The notes under the pieces: generated by a model
Database searches by the model: none
Told to the model about the DNA's origin: nothing
What the model saw: only the letters and a program-made list of their open reading frames with translations
Program-made: the position numbers and the translations under genes
In this document: in pieces, positions 35,738 to 44,791 of the stretch
How the letters are laid out: every line of letters begins with the position of its first letter
Numbering within the stretch: the stretch's first letter is position 1
From: Methanoplanus endosymbiosus
Lineage (GTDB): Archaea > Halobacteriota > Methanomicrobia > Methanomicrobiales > Methanomicrobiaceae
Reading direction: 5' to 3'
Assembly: GCF_024662215.1 (NCBI RefSeq)
Contig: NZ_CP096115.1
Coordinates: 1,798,001 to 1,862,000 of the forward strand
DNA: 64,000 nt

Positions 35738-36155
35738 ATCAAAATCGGGCATCCGTTCGGGTTATCTGCTGATATAAAGATTATATCCCGTTATTTCAAT
35801 GAATTGTTGAAATTTTTCATCTCCAGTACTTTAAATTAAGTGCTCGATTAATATTTAAAATTGATGAATATTGTTTTAAAAATGTCTTACTGTATACCCC
35901 TAAATTGAATATTATATCCAAATGTCCTGCATTTCAAATTTGAGGGATAAAAATGTATTTTGTAAACCGATTTTGGTTAACACCATTTTATCCCACTTGA
36001 ACCACAACACACTGCTTCATATTTCATGAATAAATGTCTGAATAAATGAGTTTGAATCGAAATTATACCGTTTCCAGTAAAGATATTGTAAAATTTAAAA
36101 TAGCTACCGCTAAACCTGGCCATCTGCATACTCAATTCATGAAGATGTCTGAATA
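35738..36155. other. AT-rich flank between DP1 and the ISH3-like transposase
   Basis: This 418-bp region holds no supported gene. It probably contains one end of the transposase element, but I could not find an inverted-repeat pair with the other side (37314-37500). Composition falls clearly in AT content compared with polB. Confidence 0.45.
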
Positions 36156-37313
36156 TCAGCTTATGGCAATTTCATTAAGGCTCAATAAATGGAAATGCTC
36201 CCAAGCCTCTTTAATTAAGATAGTGATAAAATGGTGCAAGGGAAATCGATCTCTATAAATTACCTTTGGTCCCCTCTGAAGTTTTGCAAATCTCTTCCAT
36301 TTGATTGAAACCCAATGGTTCTGTATTATAAAAGAGATTAAAAAATAATAAAACCTAACTACCGGATCCTTAGTGGATGTCCTTGCACCACTTTTATTAG
36401 CAAGGACATATGTGGACTCAATGGCAAATCTGTGTTTATACAATCTTCTAATCGATTTTGGAGATTTACATACCTTATAAACTACAAATGCTCGATGAAG
36501 TACACCATTTTTGCCTTTCTTTCCCATTTGATAGACAATACAGTCAACTATTTCTATCTCCAATGGGAACTTTGATTTTGAATTTAGGGTGTGTTTAAAG
36601 GATTTTGATTTTTTACCTTTTAGATTCTTTTTGAGTTCCTCACCATGTTGCTTCACCGGCATGAGGTGTGGGACATCTGATTCTTTTAGGTAGCTAAAGA
36701 TTTTACCTGTGTAGAACTCCCTGTCTAACATTAAACATTTTATTTTCAGACCTAAACTCCGAATTAACTCAACACATGTTTTTATTCCATCTAAATTATT
36801 ATCATTATCTTTCCAGGGAATAACAAGAAAGGTGAGGTGCTTATCCTGGTCCACAATCGATAAAGTCATGTAAGCAAAGAACTTGGTTGTCGATGCTTTC
36901 TTCTTGTTGCGTATAATATTAGGATCTTCTTCTTCGTCTTTAACCCCATAATATGGCTTGAGGGTTTTATCAATAGCAAAATTGTAAGCCCTGCCTTCTA
37001 TAATTATGCCTTCCCCTGCCAATAAAAGTATTTTAGAGGAATCTGATTCTAATTTCTCCATGTCAATATTATGTAAATATTTCAGACAGGTTGTATGGGA
37101 TGGCAAACCATCTGTCATTTTTACAAGTCCTGAAATCGAATTTTTAGAACATGCCGCTGCTATTGTTCCTCTTACAATTGTTTTTGAATCATAATATCTG
37201 CCATCTGGAAAGGAGATATGATCCTCAATAATATCACAGATCAATTCAAGTTTTCCAAGCTTCAGTCCTGTATCTGACTGGATTTTGCTGTTTTTTTGAC
37301 CAAATATTGCCAC
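36156..37313 (-). CDS. ISH3/IS4-like DDE transposase
   Basis: A 385-residue transposase. FAIDKTLKPYYGVKDEEED carries the first Asp and the PYYG motif, KIKCLMLDREFYTGKIFSYL the second Asp, and RLYKHRFAIESTYVLANK the YREK-like Glu region. This order and DPVVRFYYFLISFIIQNHW match the archaeal ISH3 group. The start is GTG 37313, with no strong ribosome-binding site. The frame is intact. Terminal inverted repeats were not found by eye, so the element may be degraded at an end or I may have missed them. It lies in an AT-rich island between polB and unrelated membrane genes. Confidence 0.85.
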   Translation of the reverse strand: MAIFGQKNSKIQSDTGLKLGKLELICDIIEDHISFPDGRYYDSKTIVRGTIAAACSKNSISGLVKMTDGLPSHTTCLKYLHNIDMEKLESDSSKILLLAGEGIIIEGRAYNFAIDKTLKPYYGVKDEEEDPNIIRNKKKASTTKFFAYMTLSIVDQDKHLTFLVIPWKDNDNNLDGIKTCVELIRSLGLKIKCLMLDREFYTGKIFSYLKESDVPHLMPVKQHGEELKKNLKGKKSKSFKHTLNSKSKFPLEIEIVDCIVYQMGKKGKNGVLHRAFVVYKVCKSPKSIRRLYKHRFAIESTYVLANKSGARTSTKDPVVRFYYFLISFIIQNHWVSIKWKRFAKLQRGPKVIYRDRFPLHHFITILIKEAWEHFHLLSLNEIAIS

Positions 37314-37757
37314 AAGGATGATGTTTTGGAGGCAATATATATCTATTGATTGGCAATTGGTACATCAAAAAAACAAGATCATATTGAACATTTGTCTGAT
37401 TCAGATTGTGCAAACATTCCACGGCACGCAGCAGAGGTTTTGACACAATATAATATTGAGAAGTACTTAACTATTTGAGTTTAGGCAGAAAACTCCGGGG
37501 TCTTATGTGATGAAATTTGCGGAATCTTTAAAGTACTGATCTCCGGAAACTATCGCAAACCCTCTTTTTAATTGCGGGCAAAAGTGCTCATAAACCATAT
37601 GTGGGTTTATTGATTGGCCATTCTTTTTTCAGGATGAAGATCTCTCCTCAGGAAAACAACCTGTTCGAATGGTTATTCTGATTCATCTTTATGTGGCAGA
37701 AATATCTGAATTATGCAGATATAATTTAATACAGGCAAAACAGTATTTCAGGTTATA
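37314..37757. other. Intergenic region upstream of tandem membrane-protein genes
   Basis: No gene is supported in these 444 bp; a 66-codon minus-strand frame overlaps the transposase start and is not convincing. A 7-bp dyad (ATAAACC/GGTTTAT) lies near 37593-37613. An AT-rich TATA-like stretch (ATATAATTTAATA, about 37720) is the likely promoter of the next gene. Confidence 0.45.
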
Positions 37758-38261
37758 ATGAATGAGAAAAATCTGAAGATCATTCTTGCCGCATTTCCGG
37801 TTGTGATAATTATTATTGCTGTAATTATTCCGCTCTACACAACCGGCTGGGACTTTGAAAAGGCGCTTTACGGCACAGATCCGACTGCCGTTATAGAGTC
37901 ATTTGAGATGAAGGGGCAGGATATGACTGGTGGCTACTTTACTCCGCAGAACTATACTCTGTCTGATGACGGCGGGAGTCTTACTCTCACCGGGATTATG
38001 AAAAATCCTTACTCTGAAGATATAACAATAACAAAACTTGGCTACAGCATAATAATCGGGGGTGATCCGGCAGAACTGAAACTTACCCGCAGTGTGGTAA
38101 TTCCCGCGTCCGGCACAGGTGAGGTCGTCCTCTCTGCCCCGGTAAGTGAGAGCCAGTTAAGTTCCCTTACCTCTGGTGAAAAAGTTGCCTATGGTGACAG
38201 TCCGCTTTCAGATATGGCAATTGATATGTCAGGAATAAAAGTTGTATCGGAGGGTAAGTAA
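37758..38261 (+). CDS. Membrane-anchored protein of unknown function
   Basis: A 167-residue protein I do not recognise. One N-terminal membrane helix (LKIILAAFPVVIIIIAVIIP, 6-25) is followed by an extracytoplasmic domain rich in beta-prone segments (GGSLTLTGIMKNPYSEDITI; TKLGYSIIIGGDPAELKLTR), which resembles LEA14/WHy-like lipid-associated folds in general shape only. No lipobox or Cys is present. The next gene starts directly after the stop with no gap, so both are cotranscribed and probably interact. The start ATG 37758 follows CAGG weakly. Confidence 0.7.
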   Translation: MNEKNLKIILAAFPVVIIIIAVIIPLYTTGWDFEKALYGTDPTAVIESFEMKGQDMTGGYFTPQNYTLSDDGGSLTLTGIMKNPYSEDITITKLGYSIIIGGDPAELKLTRSVVIPASGTGEVVLSAPVSESQLSSLTSGEKVAYGDSPLSDMAIDMSGIKVVSEGK

Positions 38262-38873
38262 ATGCCGGATAAATTCACAAATTCTGTAACTCAGGGGACG
38301 AAGTCTGCACAGAATGATGATGAAGATTGCGGATTTAACTATCCGGGTATCATTGCCGGAATTCTGATGATAATTCTGCCTTTTACCGGTAAGTGGTGGC
38401 AGCTGACATTTGGGGATGGTGCCCTTTATATCGCTGCATCTCCGTTTGGACTTACAGTTTACTCATTTGGAGAAGCGATTATATCTCCGCTGATAACCTC
38501 TCTGACTATGGCGCTTACGGGGATTATAATAGTATTCGGAATAATTCTCATTGTGGGATCGGTATTTGCCAATATGCCGGAGAAGAGGAATATATCTGTA
38601 ATTCTTATAAATTCCGGCTCTCTGAAGGCAGTTTTTGTGGTACTGGTCTTCTTTGTTGCAGTCATAACCGCAGGAATAATCTTCTCGCAGTACTTCTCCT
38701 TATATGGTTTTTCCGGAAGTTTTCCCATTCTGTCAGGATATTCTGCTATGGCAATGAATTCGGGTGGATTTTCGGTGATAATTCCTGTAAAATCTGAACT
38801 GTCTCCAGCACTTCTCTTTGCTGTTGCAGTGGCAGTTGCAGGTCTTGCAACCCGTTATTACGGGAAAAAGTAA
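38262..38873 (+). CDS. Polytopic membrane protein of unknown function
   Basis: A 203-residue protein with a charged N-terminal tail (1-25) and about four or five membrane helices (IIAGILMIILPFTGKWWQL; MALTGIIIVFGIILIVGSVF; AVFVVLVFFVAVITAGIIF; ALLFAVAVAVAGLATRYYG). It ends in KK. No catalytic motif is visible. Its ATG follows the previous stop immediately, with the AGGGTAAGTAA end of that gene serving as ribosome-binding site. The pair looks like a dedicated two-component membrane module; the role is unknown. Confidence 0.7.
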   Translation: MPDKFTNSVTQGTKSAQNDDEDCGFNYPGIIAGILMIILPFTGKWWQLTFGDGALYIAASPFGLTVYSFGEAIISPLITSLTMALTGIIIVFGIILIVGSVFANMPEKRNISVILINSGSLKAVFVVLVFFVAVITAGIIFSQYFSLYGFSGSFPILSGYSAMAMNSGGFSVIIPVKSELSPALLFAVAVAVAGLATRYYGKK

Positions 38874-39152
38874 TTTTTTGGCCTCCGGCCACTCTTTTTT
38901 TCTGCCCGGTATTTCGCAACAGAGTAGATTTTATATATTATGCTGTCTTTTATTTGTGGTAATGTGTGGTGAATGTTTTTTCGCCGGTGAATGTTTTTAT
39001 CGTTAACAGCCACCGCTCTATCCTCCGCACAGAAGTTGCTTTCTGTTTCTTGAAATCGCAACCATTAGCAGCATTGGCTTTTGTCTTTACTTTTACATTT
39101 TATTATTATTTTAGCTGGTGCTGCGGCTTTTTGTATGTCTTCTGAATAAAAT

Positions 39153-39215
39153 GACATCCGAAAAGCCGCCTTACAGCTTGGCGTTTTAAAATAATTTTAT
39201 GGCTTTTCGGATGTC
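39153..39215. promoter_or_regulatory. 15-bp inverted repeat upstream of the aromatic operon promoter
   Basis: GACATCCGAAAAGCC (39153-39167) and GGCTTTTCGGATGTC (39201-39215) are perfect inverted copies with a 33-bp loop. The right arm ends directly before a TATA-like sequence (TTAATTTATATGT, 39218-39230) and 37 bases before the first ATG of the operon. It is a candidate operator or a terminator of upstream transcription. The remaining part of 38874-39251 holds nothing else I can name. Confidence 0.65.
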
Positions 39216-39251
39216 CCTTAATTTATATGTAAGTTCATGGAATGATTAAAC

Positions 39252-40049
39252 ATGATGGGAAAAGAAATCCGGCTTGAAAGGATAATGAAGAGAGAGTCCG
39301 GCACTACCGTTATAGTGCCGATGGATCACGGTGTCTCATCCGGGCCTATTCCGGGTCTTATTGATCTTGAAAGGAGCGTTGATCTCATTGCACTTGGCGG
39401 TGCAAATGCTGTAATCGGTCATATGGGCCTTGCACTTCATGGCCACAGAAGAGGTGGCCCGGACATCGGCCTTATACTACACCTCTCTGCAAGTACAGAT
39501 TTAGGTCCTGATCCTAATAACAAGGTGATGGTAAATACCGTTCAGAATGCCCTTAAAATGGGTGCGGACGGAGTATCAATGCATGTAAATATCGGTGCTG
39601 AATCAGAGGCGAGAATGCTTTCTGATCTTGGAAGTACAGCAATTGAGTGTATAGAATGGGGCATGCCACTTCTTGCAATGATGTACCCGAGGGGCAAAAA
39701 AATAAATGCCGATAATATGACCAATTCGATAAAGATCGCCGCAAGGGTGGCCTCTGAACTTGGTGCTGATATCGTTAAAACGGTGTACACCGGAGATCCT
39801 GACTCATTCCGGGAGGTTACAGACGGATGCCATGTTCCGGTGGTCATCGCCGGCGGTTCAAAGATGGGTGATATCGAGACGTTAAGGCTCATTGAGGGTG
39901 CAATGGAAGGCGGGGCTGCGGGTGTATCAATCGGCAGGAATGCTTTTCAGCATGCACACCCGGACAGGTTTGTCCGTGCGGCTGCAATGATTGTACATGA
40001 GAAGAGAAGCGCCGAAGAGGCGATTGAAGTAATAAAGAAAGGGATCTGA
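39252..40049 (+). CDS. ADTH synthase (2-amino-3,7-dideoxy-D-threo-hept-6-ulosonate synthase), copy 1
   Basis: A 265-residue class I aldolase-fold enzyme that makes ADTH, the first committed compound of the archaeal route to 3-dehydroquinate. Signatures are GKEIRLERIMKRESGTTVIV, PMDHGVSSGPIPGL, ADGVSMHVNIG, and the Schiff-base lysine in ADIVKTVYTGDP; the phosphate-binding VVIAGGSKMGD and GVSIGRNAFQH follow. It is the first of eight tightly spaced genes. A related copy follows 4 bases later. Start ATG 39252 aligns with the second copy (MIGKEIR), favouring it over ATG 39255. Confidence 0.9.
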   Translation: MMGKEIRLERIMKRESGTTVIVPMDHGVSSGPIPGLIDLERSVDLIALGGANAVIGHMGLALHGHRRGGPDIGLILHLSASTDLGPDPNNKVMVNTVQNALKMGADGVSMHVNIGAESEARMLSDLGSTAIECIEWGMPLLAMMYPRGKKINADNMTNSIKIAARVASELGADIVKTVYTGDPDSFREVTDGCHVPVVIAGGSKMGDIETLRLIEGAMEGGAAGVSIGRNAFQHAHPDRFVRAAAMIVHEKRSAEEAIEVIKKGI

Positions 40050-40053
40050 GATT

Positions 40054-40836
40054 ATGATTGGAAAAGAGATCAGGCTTGAGAGGATAATGAACAGGAATAC
40101 GGGGAGAACAGTCATAATCCCTATGGATCACGGTTTTACACTCGGACAGATCGAAGGCCTCGGTGATATGCCTAAGATTATATCCGATGTATCTGATGGC
40201 GGTGCGAATGCCATAGTTCTTCACAAGGGAATGGTCAAGGCGGGGCACAGGAAGCACGGGCGTGACATCGGACTTATTGTTCATTTATCTGCAAGCACAT
40301 CCTTAAATCCCGATCCCAATGACAAAGTGATGGTATGCACAGTTGAGGAAGCCATCGGCATAGGTGCGGATGCGGTATCCATTCATATCAACCTCGGTGC
40401 TCCTCATGAGTCAAAGATGATTGAGGAGGCCGGAAAGGTCTCAAGGGAATGCGCCCGCTGGGGAATTCCGCTTCTTGTTATGATCTATCCAAGAGGAGAA
40501 GGGGTTGATCCAACGTCCCTTCAGTCTGTCGGCCACTGCGTCAGGGTTGCCGAGGAACTTGGGGCAGATCTCATAAAGACCAATTACACAGGCGACCCTG
40601 AGACATTCAGAAAGATAACATCGTCATGCTCAGTGCCCGTACTTGTGGCCGGCGGTGAGAAGGCAGGGGATCTTGAGACTCTCAGAACTGTCAGGGAATC
40701 TGTCCTGGCCGGAGGTGCAGGTGTGTGCCTCGGCAGAAATTCATTCCAGAGGAAAAATCCGGCAGAATTCATAAGTGCACTCTGCAAAGTTGTTCACGAT
40801 GAGGCAATGCCGGAAGAAGCGGTAAAAAATCTCTGA
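40054..40836 (+). CDS. ADTH synthase, copy 2 (tandem paralogue)
   Basis: A 260-residue paralogue of the preceding gene, in the same order with GKEIRLERIMNRNTGRTVII, PMDHGFTLGQIEG, ADAVSIHINLG, the lysine in ADLIKTNYTGDP and VLVAGGEKAGD. Active-site residues look intact. The two copies differ through the middle and at LIYPRG/MIYPRG-type loops, so this is an old duplication, not a recent one. The family also contains fructose-bisphosphate aldolases; one copy may have that activity. The DHQ synthase gene begins 11 bases downstream. Confidence 0.88.
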   Translation: MIGKEIRLERIMNRNTGRTVIIPMDHGFTLGQIEGLGDMPKIISDVSDGGANAIVLHKGMVKAGHRKHGRDIGLIVHLSASTSLNPDPNDKVMVCTVEEAIGIGADAVSIHINLGAPHESKMIEEAGKVSRECARWGIPLLVMIYPRGEGVDPTSLQSVGHCVRVAEELGADLIKTNYTGDPETFRKITSSCSVPVLVAGGEKAGDLETLRTVRESVLAGGAGVCLGRNSFQRKNPAEFISALCKVVHDEAMPEEAVKNL

Positions 40837-40847
40837 GGGTGACAAAA

Positions 40848-41834
40848 ATGAAGGAATTCTGGGTTGATCTCAGCAAGTGGGATAAGGATCTGGCAACCGC
40901 TGCGATAGAGGGCGGAGCCACAGGAATCTTATGCAAAAAGGCAGAAGATGTCAGGAAACTTGGGCGAATAAAAACCATCTCATCTGATGGTGATCTGGTT
41001 CCTGGCAGAGATGTCTTTGAAATTCATATTAAGGATACAGAAACAGCAGAGAAGGCTGCTGAACTTTCAAAGAAGGGTTACACAATAGTCCATACCACGG
41101 ACTGGACTGTAATTCCGCTTGAAAACCTTGTTGCCGGTTCTGACCGGATAATTGCCTCTGTTGAGGACGCTCCGGAGGTAAAGACAGCTCTTGGGATTCT
41201 TGAAAAAGGGGTTGCAGGTATTCTTCTGAAAAATCCAACCCATGAGAAGATAAGGGAGGTTTCCGCAATCACCACCGGAGGCGGGGGAAGTATTGGTCTT
41301 GAGGTATTCACAGTTACTTCAGTCACCGATGCCGGAATGGGTGACAGAGTCTGTGTGGATACATGTACTCTTATGAAAGAGGGCGAGGGTATGCTTATTG
41401 GAAATACATCGTCGGCATTTCTGCTTGTACATGCGGAAACTCTTGAAAATCCATATGTTGCGCCGAGGCCGTTCAGGGTCAATGCCGGAGCAGTGCATGC
41501 CTATGCTATGATGGAGAACAAAAAGACCTCATACCTCTCTGAAGTAAAGTCAGGCGACCGGGTTTTAATCGCAGACAGGGATGGCGGAATATCCGGTGCG
41601 ACTGTCGGCCGGGTCAAGATAGAGAAGAGGCCGATGCTTCTTATTAAGGCAGAATCCGGTGGTAAAGAGCATACCATGATACTCCAGAATGCAGAGACCA
41701 TCCGGCTTGTAAAAGAGGGCGGCACCCCCGTCTCTGTCATATCTGTAAAACCGGGCGACAAAATCCTCGGTCATATCGAAAAGGGCGGACGGCATTTCGG
41801 AATGGCTGTTGATGAGAGCATACTGGAGAAGTAA
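40848..41834 (+). CDS. 3-dehydroquinate synthase II
   Basis: The archaeal NAD-dependent enzyme that converts ADTH to 3-dehydroquinate; it is unrelated to bacterial AroB. KEFWVDLSKWDKDLATAAIE at the start and GVAGILLKNPTHEKIREV, DRVCVDTCTLMKEGEGMLIG, VNAGAVHAYAM and the C-terminal KPGDKILGHIEKGGRHFGM are family features. ATG 40848 is chosen with GAGGGTG upstream; a GTG at 40839 in frame is an alternative. Length is 328 residues. It follows the two ADTH synthases, completing the archaeal entry into the shikimate pathway. Confidence 0.94.
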   Translation: MKEFWVDLSKWDKDLATAAIEGGATGILCKKAEDVRKLGRIKTISSDGDLVPGRDVFEIHIKDTETAEKAAELSKKGYTIVHTTDWTVIPLENLVAGSDRIIASVEDAPEVKTALGILEKGVAGILLKNPTHEKIREVSAITTGGGGSIGLEVFTVTSVTDAGMGDRVCVDTCTLMKEGEGMLIGNTSSAFLLVHAETLENPYVAPRPFRVNAGAVHAYAMMENKKTSYLSEVKSGDRVLIADRDGGISGATVGRVKIEKRPMLLIKAESGGKEHTMILQNAETIRLVKEGGTPVSVISVKPGDKILGHIEKGGRHFGMAVDESILEK

Positions 41835-41847
41835 TCCGGAATTTCAG

Positions 41848-42687
41848 ATGAAAGTCGGAATCATTGGCGGCACGGGTGGTATGGGCCGCCTCTTTGCCCC
41901 TCTTTTTGAGAGAGCCGGTTTTTCTGTCATTGTTTCAGGCAGAAGTACGTCTATCTCAAACCGGGATATTGCAGAAGAATCTGATATTGTCATAATTTCG
42001 GTTCCGATTCATGAGACAATATCTGTTATAGAGGAGATCTCACCGTACTTAAGGGCAGATCAGATCCTCTGTGATTTTACATCGGTCAAGGAAGGACCTG
42101 TAAATGCCATGTTAAAGACTGAGGCAGAGGTTCTCGGCCTTCACCCGATGTTTGGTCCGTCTGTCTCTTCACTGTCGGGGCAGACAATAATCTCAGTTCC
42201 CGCAAGGTGCAGGCAGGAGAGTGCTGATATTCTGTATAATGTATTCAGAGATGAAGATGCCACAGTCATTGAGATGGATGCCGGAGAGCATGACCGGGTG
42301 ATGGGTGTTGTACAGGGCCTTGTCCATTTCGCAACTATTTGTGTGGCTGATGCCATCCGGAATTCCGGTATTTCTCCCGAAGTTATAATTCCGGTTATGA
42401 GTCCGGTGTACAGGATTGAGATGGGTATTATAGGAAGGATACTCGGCCAGAGTCCTGAACTCTACGGCGATATTCTTATGATGAATTCAAAGTCTGCTGA
42501 GATGGCAGGGAAGTTTTCCGAGTCATCCGGTGAGATGCTCAAATACATCAGAGAAGTGGATTATGAATCCTTTAAGGAACTTTTTGAGAAGAACAGAGAG
42601 TTCTTCTCCGGGTATATCCCTCAGGCTACGAGGGATACAGATCTTGTAATTGACGCACTGGCAAAGTCCGGGAGGCCGGTTAAATGA
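41848..42687 (+). CDS. tyrA: Prephenate dehydrogenase
   Basis: A 279-residue NAD(P)-dependent enzyme that makes 4-hydroxyphenylpyruvate for tyrosine. The dinucleotide-binding loop is GIIGGTGGMGRLF (residues 4-16), SDIVIISVPIHETI the second half of the fold, and LGLHPMFGPSVSSLSGQTII with DRVMGVVQGLVHF the substrate site. There is no fused chorismate mutase. ATG 41848 is used because the Rossmann strand begins at once; the upstream frame overlaps the previous gene. It overlaps pheA by 4 bases. The operon also needs chorismate mutase, which I do not see here. Confidence 0.92.
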   Translation: MKVGIIGGTGGMGRLFAPLFERAGFSVIVSGRSTSISNRDIAEESDIVIISVPIHETISVIEEISPYLRADQILCDFTSVKEGPVNAMLKTEAEVLGLHPMFGPSVSSLSGQTIISVPARCRQESADILYNVFRDEDATVIEMDAGEHDRVMGVVQGLVHFATICVADAIRNSGISPEVIIPVMSPVYRIEMGIIGRILGQSPELYGDILMMNSKSAEMAGKFSESSGEMLKYIREVDYESFKELFEKNREFFSGYIPQATRDTDLVIDALAKSGRPVK

Positions 42688-43511
42688 AGATAGCAGCACT
42701 TGGCCCTGAAGGGACGTTCAGCCATGAATTAGCAGTTAAGATCTCCGGAGATTCTGAAGTAGTCCTCTTTCCGACAATAAAGAGAGTATTTGCTGAAGCG
42801 GAAAAAGGTGAATGCTTTGGTCTCGTTCCGGTTGAGAACAGCGATGCCGGTGGGGTTGGTGAGACTCTTGACGGACTTATGGATACGGGGTGCAGGATTG
42901 CTGCTGAGTATTATATGCCTATACGGCATAATCTGGCATCTGATGGCGTACCGGCAGGTGGGTGCAGAGTTCTTTATGCCCACCCGCAGTCACATGCACA
43001 GTGCAGCAGGTTTATCGAAGATCTTGGCATTCCCGTAATTCATACGGCAAGCAATGCAGACAGTGCACGGCTTGCCCTTCAAAACCCCGGTTCATGTGCA
43101 GTTACATCAGTATCTGCCGCAAAAAATTTTATGCTCGATATTATCCGGCCGGATATCCAGAATTCTGATAATAATATTACCAGATTTCTCCTGATCTCGC
43201 CTGATAAAGGAGAATATCCCGGCGGAATTTCTGAGGTCCGTAAAACGGTTTCTGCTTCCGGCAGAAGAAAATGCAGTATAATAATTGACCCGGAGACTGA
43301 CAGGCCCGGACTTTTGTACAATATTCTGGGTGTTTTTGCAGGTGAAAAAATTAACCTGACAAGAATTGAGTCAAGGCCCTCTAAGAGGGGTATTGGGAGT
43401 TATGTCTTCTTCATAGACTTTGAAGCTGAATCAGGGGAGAAACTAATATCTTCACTGAAGAGAATTGCAACAGTGAAGGAACTTGGATGTTACGTAATGG
43501 AGGAGGTGTAA
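42684..43511 (+). CDS. pheA: Prephenate dehydratase with ACT domain
   Basis: A 275-residue enzyme that makes phenylpyruvate for phenylalanine. The catalytic domain (1-180) starts KIAALGPEGTFSHELAVK and includes GLVPVENSDAGGVGETLDGL and the catalytic TR of DNNITRFLLIS. The ACT domain (about 195-275) carries DRPGLLYNILGVFAGEKINL and the ESRPSKRGIGSYVFFID motif that binds phenylalanine, so feedback inhibition is expected. No chorismate mutase domain is fused. It overlaps tyrA by 4 bases and aroA by 25. Confidence 0.94.
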   Translation: MKIAALGPEGTFSHELAVKISGDSEVVLFPTIKRVFAEAEKGECFGLVPVENSDAGGVGETLDGLMDTGCRIAAEYYMPIRHNLASDGVPAGGCRVLYAHPQSHAQCSRFIEDLGIPVIHTASNADSARLALQNPGSCAVTSVSAAKNFMLDIIRPDIQNSDNNITRFLLISPDKGEYPGGISEVRKTVSASGRRKCSIIIDPETDRPGLLYNILGVFAGEKINLTRIESRPSKRGIGSYVFFIDFEAESGEKLISSLKRIATVKELGCYVMEEV

Positions 43512-44791
43512 AAACGGGCTTAAAAATTAAAAAGGCGGGAGCTGTTGATATTGAACTCAGAGCGCCGCCGTCAAAGAGCTATACTCACAGGGCACTCATA
43601 TGTGCGGCACTTGCTGAGGGAGAGTCATTTATCAGAAATCCTCTGGATTCAGAGGACATTGATGTAACTGTGAATGCCCTTATACGGCTTGGGGTATCGT
43701 GCAGAAAGACAAAAGAGGGTATTGCTGTTGATGGATGCGGAGGTGTGCTTCCGGATGTTGGTGAGGTGACAATTGACTGCAAAAATTCCGGTACAACACT
43801 AAGGCTGTTATCAACCCTCTCTCTTCTCTCACCCGGAAGAGTGACCCTTACAGGCACGAAGAGGATGAGGGAGAGGCCGGTAGGCGATCTTGCGGATGCG
43901 ATAATACAGGCCGGAGGAGATGTTATCTTCACCGGAAATGAAGGCTTTCCCCCTCTGAGGATTTCAGGCACACTTTCCGGGGGCAGAGTCATCGTTGATG
44001 CTTCAAAGTCAAGCCAGTATGTATCCTCGCTTATGCTCTCAGGCCCTTATTCAGATTATCCAATGAATATTATGCCTAAAGGGAGCATTGCCTCAAAGCC
44101 TTATCTCAGGATTACAGCTGATGTCATGAGAGCATTTGGCATTATTCCCCGTGATGAGGGTGACGGGAGTATTCTGATCCCACAGGATGTATATTCTGTG
44201 TCAGATTATTCTGTCGAGGGGGATTACTCCTCTGCATCATATCTTTTTGCAGTTGCCGCAGTATGCGGCGGGCGTGTGAAAGTCAGTAACCTGAATCCTT
44301 ATTCCATTCAGGGCGACAGGGCATTTTTAGGGATGCTCAGAGATATGGGCTGTGATATTGACCTGGATTCATATCCGGATTCTGTTGTGGCTGAATGCAG
44401 GAAGAGACTGAGTGGTATTGAGGTTAATATGTCCGGATCTCCGGATGTTATCCAGACGCTTGCTGCTGTGGCACTCTTTGCAGACGGTCCCACAACAATA
44501 CACGGCATTAAGAATCTGAAGTATAAGGAGAGTGACAGAATCCGGGCAGTTATTAATATGGCTGAGGCATGTGGCGGGGCTGTTGAGGCAGGAGACGATA
44601 CCATTGTTATATCTCCGGCTGAGTTCCGTGAATGCAGGATTGATCCTGCTGATGATCACAGAACAGCGATGTCTGCGGCAGTTATAGGTCTTGGTGCAGG
44701 AGGAGTTGAGATTGATTCCCCTGAATGCGTCTCGAAGTCATACCCGGAATTTTTCAGTGAGTTAAGGAGGGCTGGCTTATTGCACGAATAG
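43487..44791 (+). CDS. aroA: 3-phosphoshikimate 1-carboxyvinyltransferase (EPSP synthase)
   Basis: A 434-residue enzyme joining shikimate 3-phosphate and PEP. Signatures are APPSKSYTHRALICAALAEG (PEP/S3P site), NSGTTLRLLSTLSLLSPG, TGTKRMRERPVGDLADAI and the C-terminal YKESDRIRAVINMAE and DDHRTAMSAAVIGL. The start is ATG 43487, 25 bases inside pheA, with AAGGA upstream; between it and the first conserved residues no other start codon exists in frame. The stop at 44791 overlaps the shikimate kinase/dehydrogenase start region, continuing the coupled operon. Confidence 0.94.
   Translation: MLRNGGGVKTGLKIKKAGAVDIELRAPPSKSYTHRALICAALAEGESFIRNPLDSEDIDVTVNALIRLGVSCRKTKEGIAVDGCGGVLPDVGEVTIDCKNSGTTLRLLSTLSLLSPGRVTLTGTKRMRERPVGDLADAIIQAGGDVIFTGNEGFPPLRISGTLSGGRVIVDASKSSQYVSSLMLSGPYSDYPMNIMPKGSIASKPYLRITADVMRAFGIIPRDEGDGSILIPQDVYSVSDYSVEGDYSSASYLFAVAAVCGGRVKVSNLNPYSIQGDRAFLGMLRDMGCDIDLDSYPDSVVAECRKRLSGIEVNMSGSPDVIQTLAAVALFADGPTTIHGIKNLKYKESDRIRAVINMAEACGGAVEAGDDTIVISPAEFRECRIDPADDHRTAMSAAVIGLGAGGVEIDSPECVSKSYPEFFSELRRAGLLHE

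Noticed and set aside
37246-37446. A 66-codon minus-strand frame beginning MSKPLLRAVECLHN
   Set aside because: It overlaps the start of the transposase in another frame and has no known features; probably a shadow within the IS end.
35738-37480. Terminal inverted repeats for the ISH3-like transposase
   Set aside because: I compared both flanks by eye and found no convincing pair, so only the coding region is annotated.
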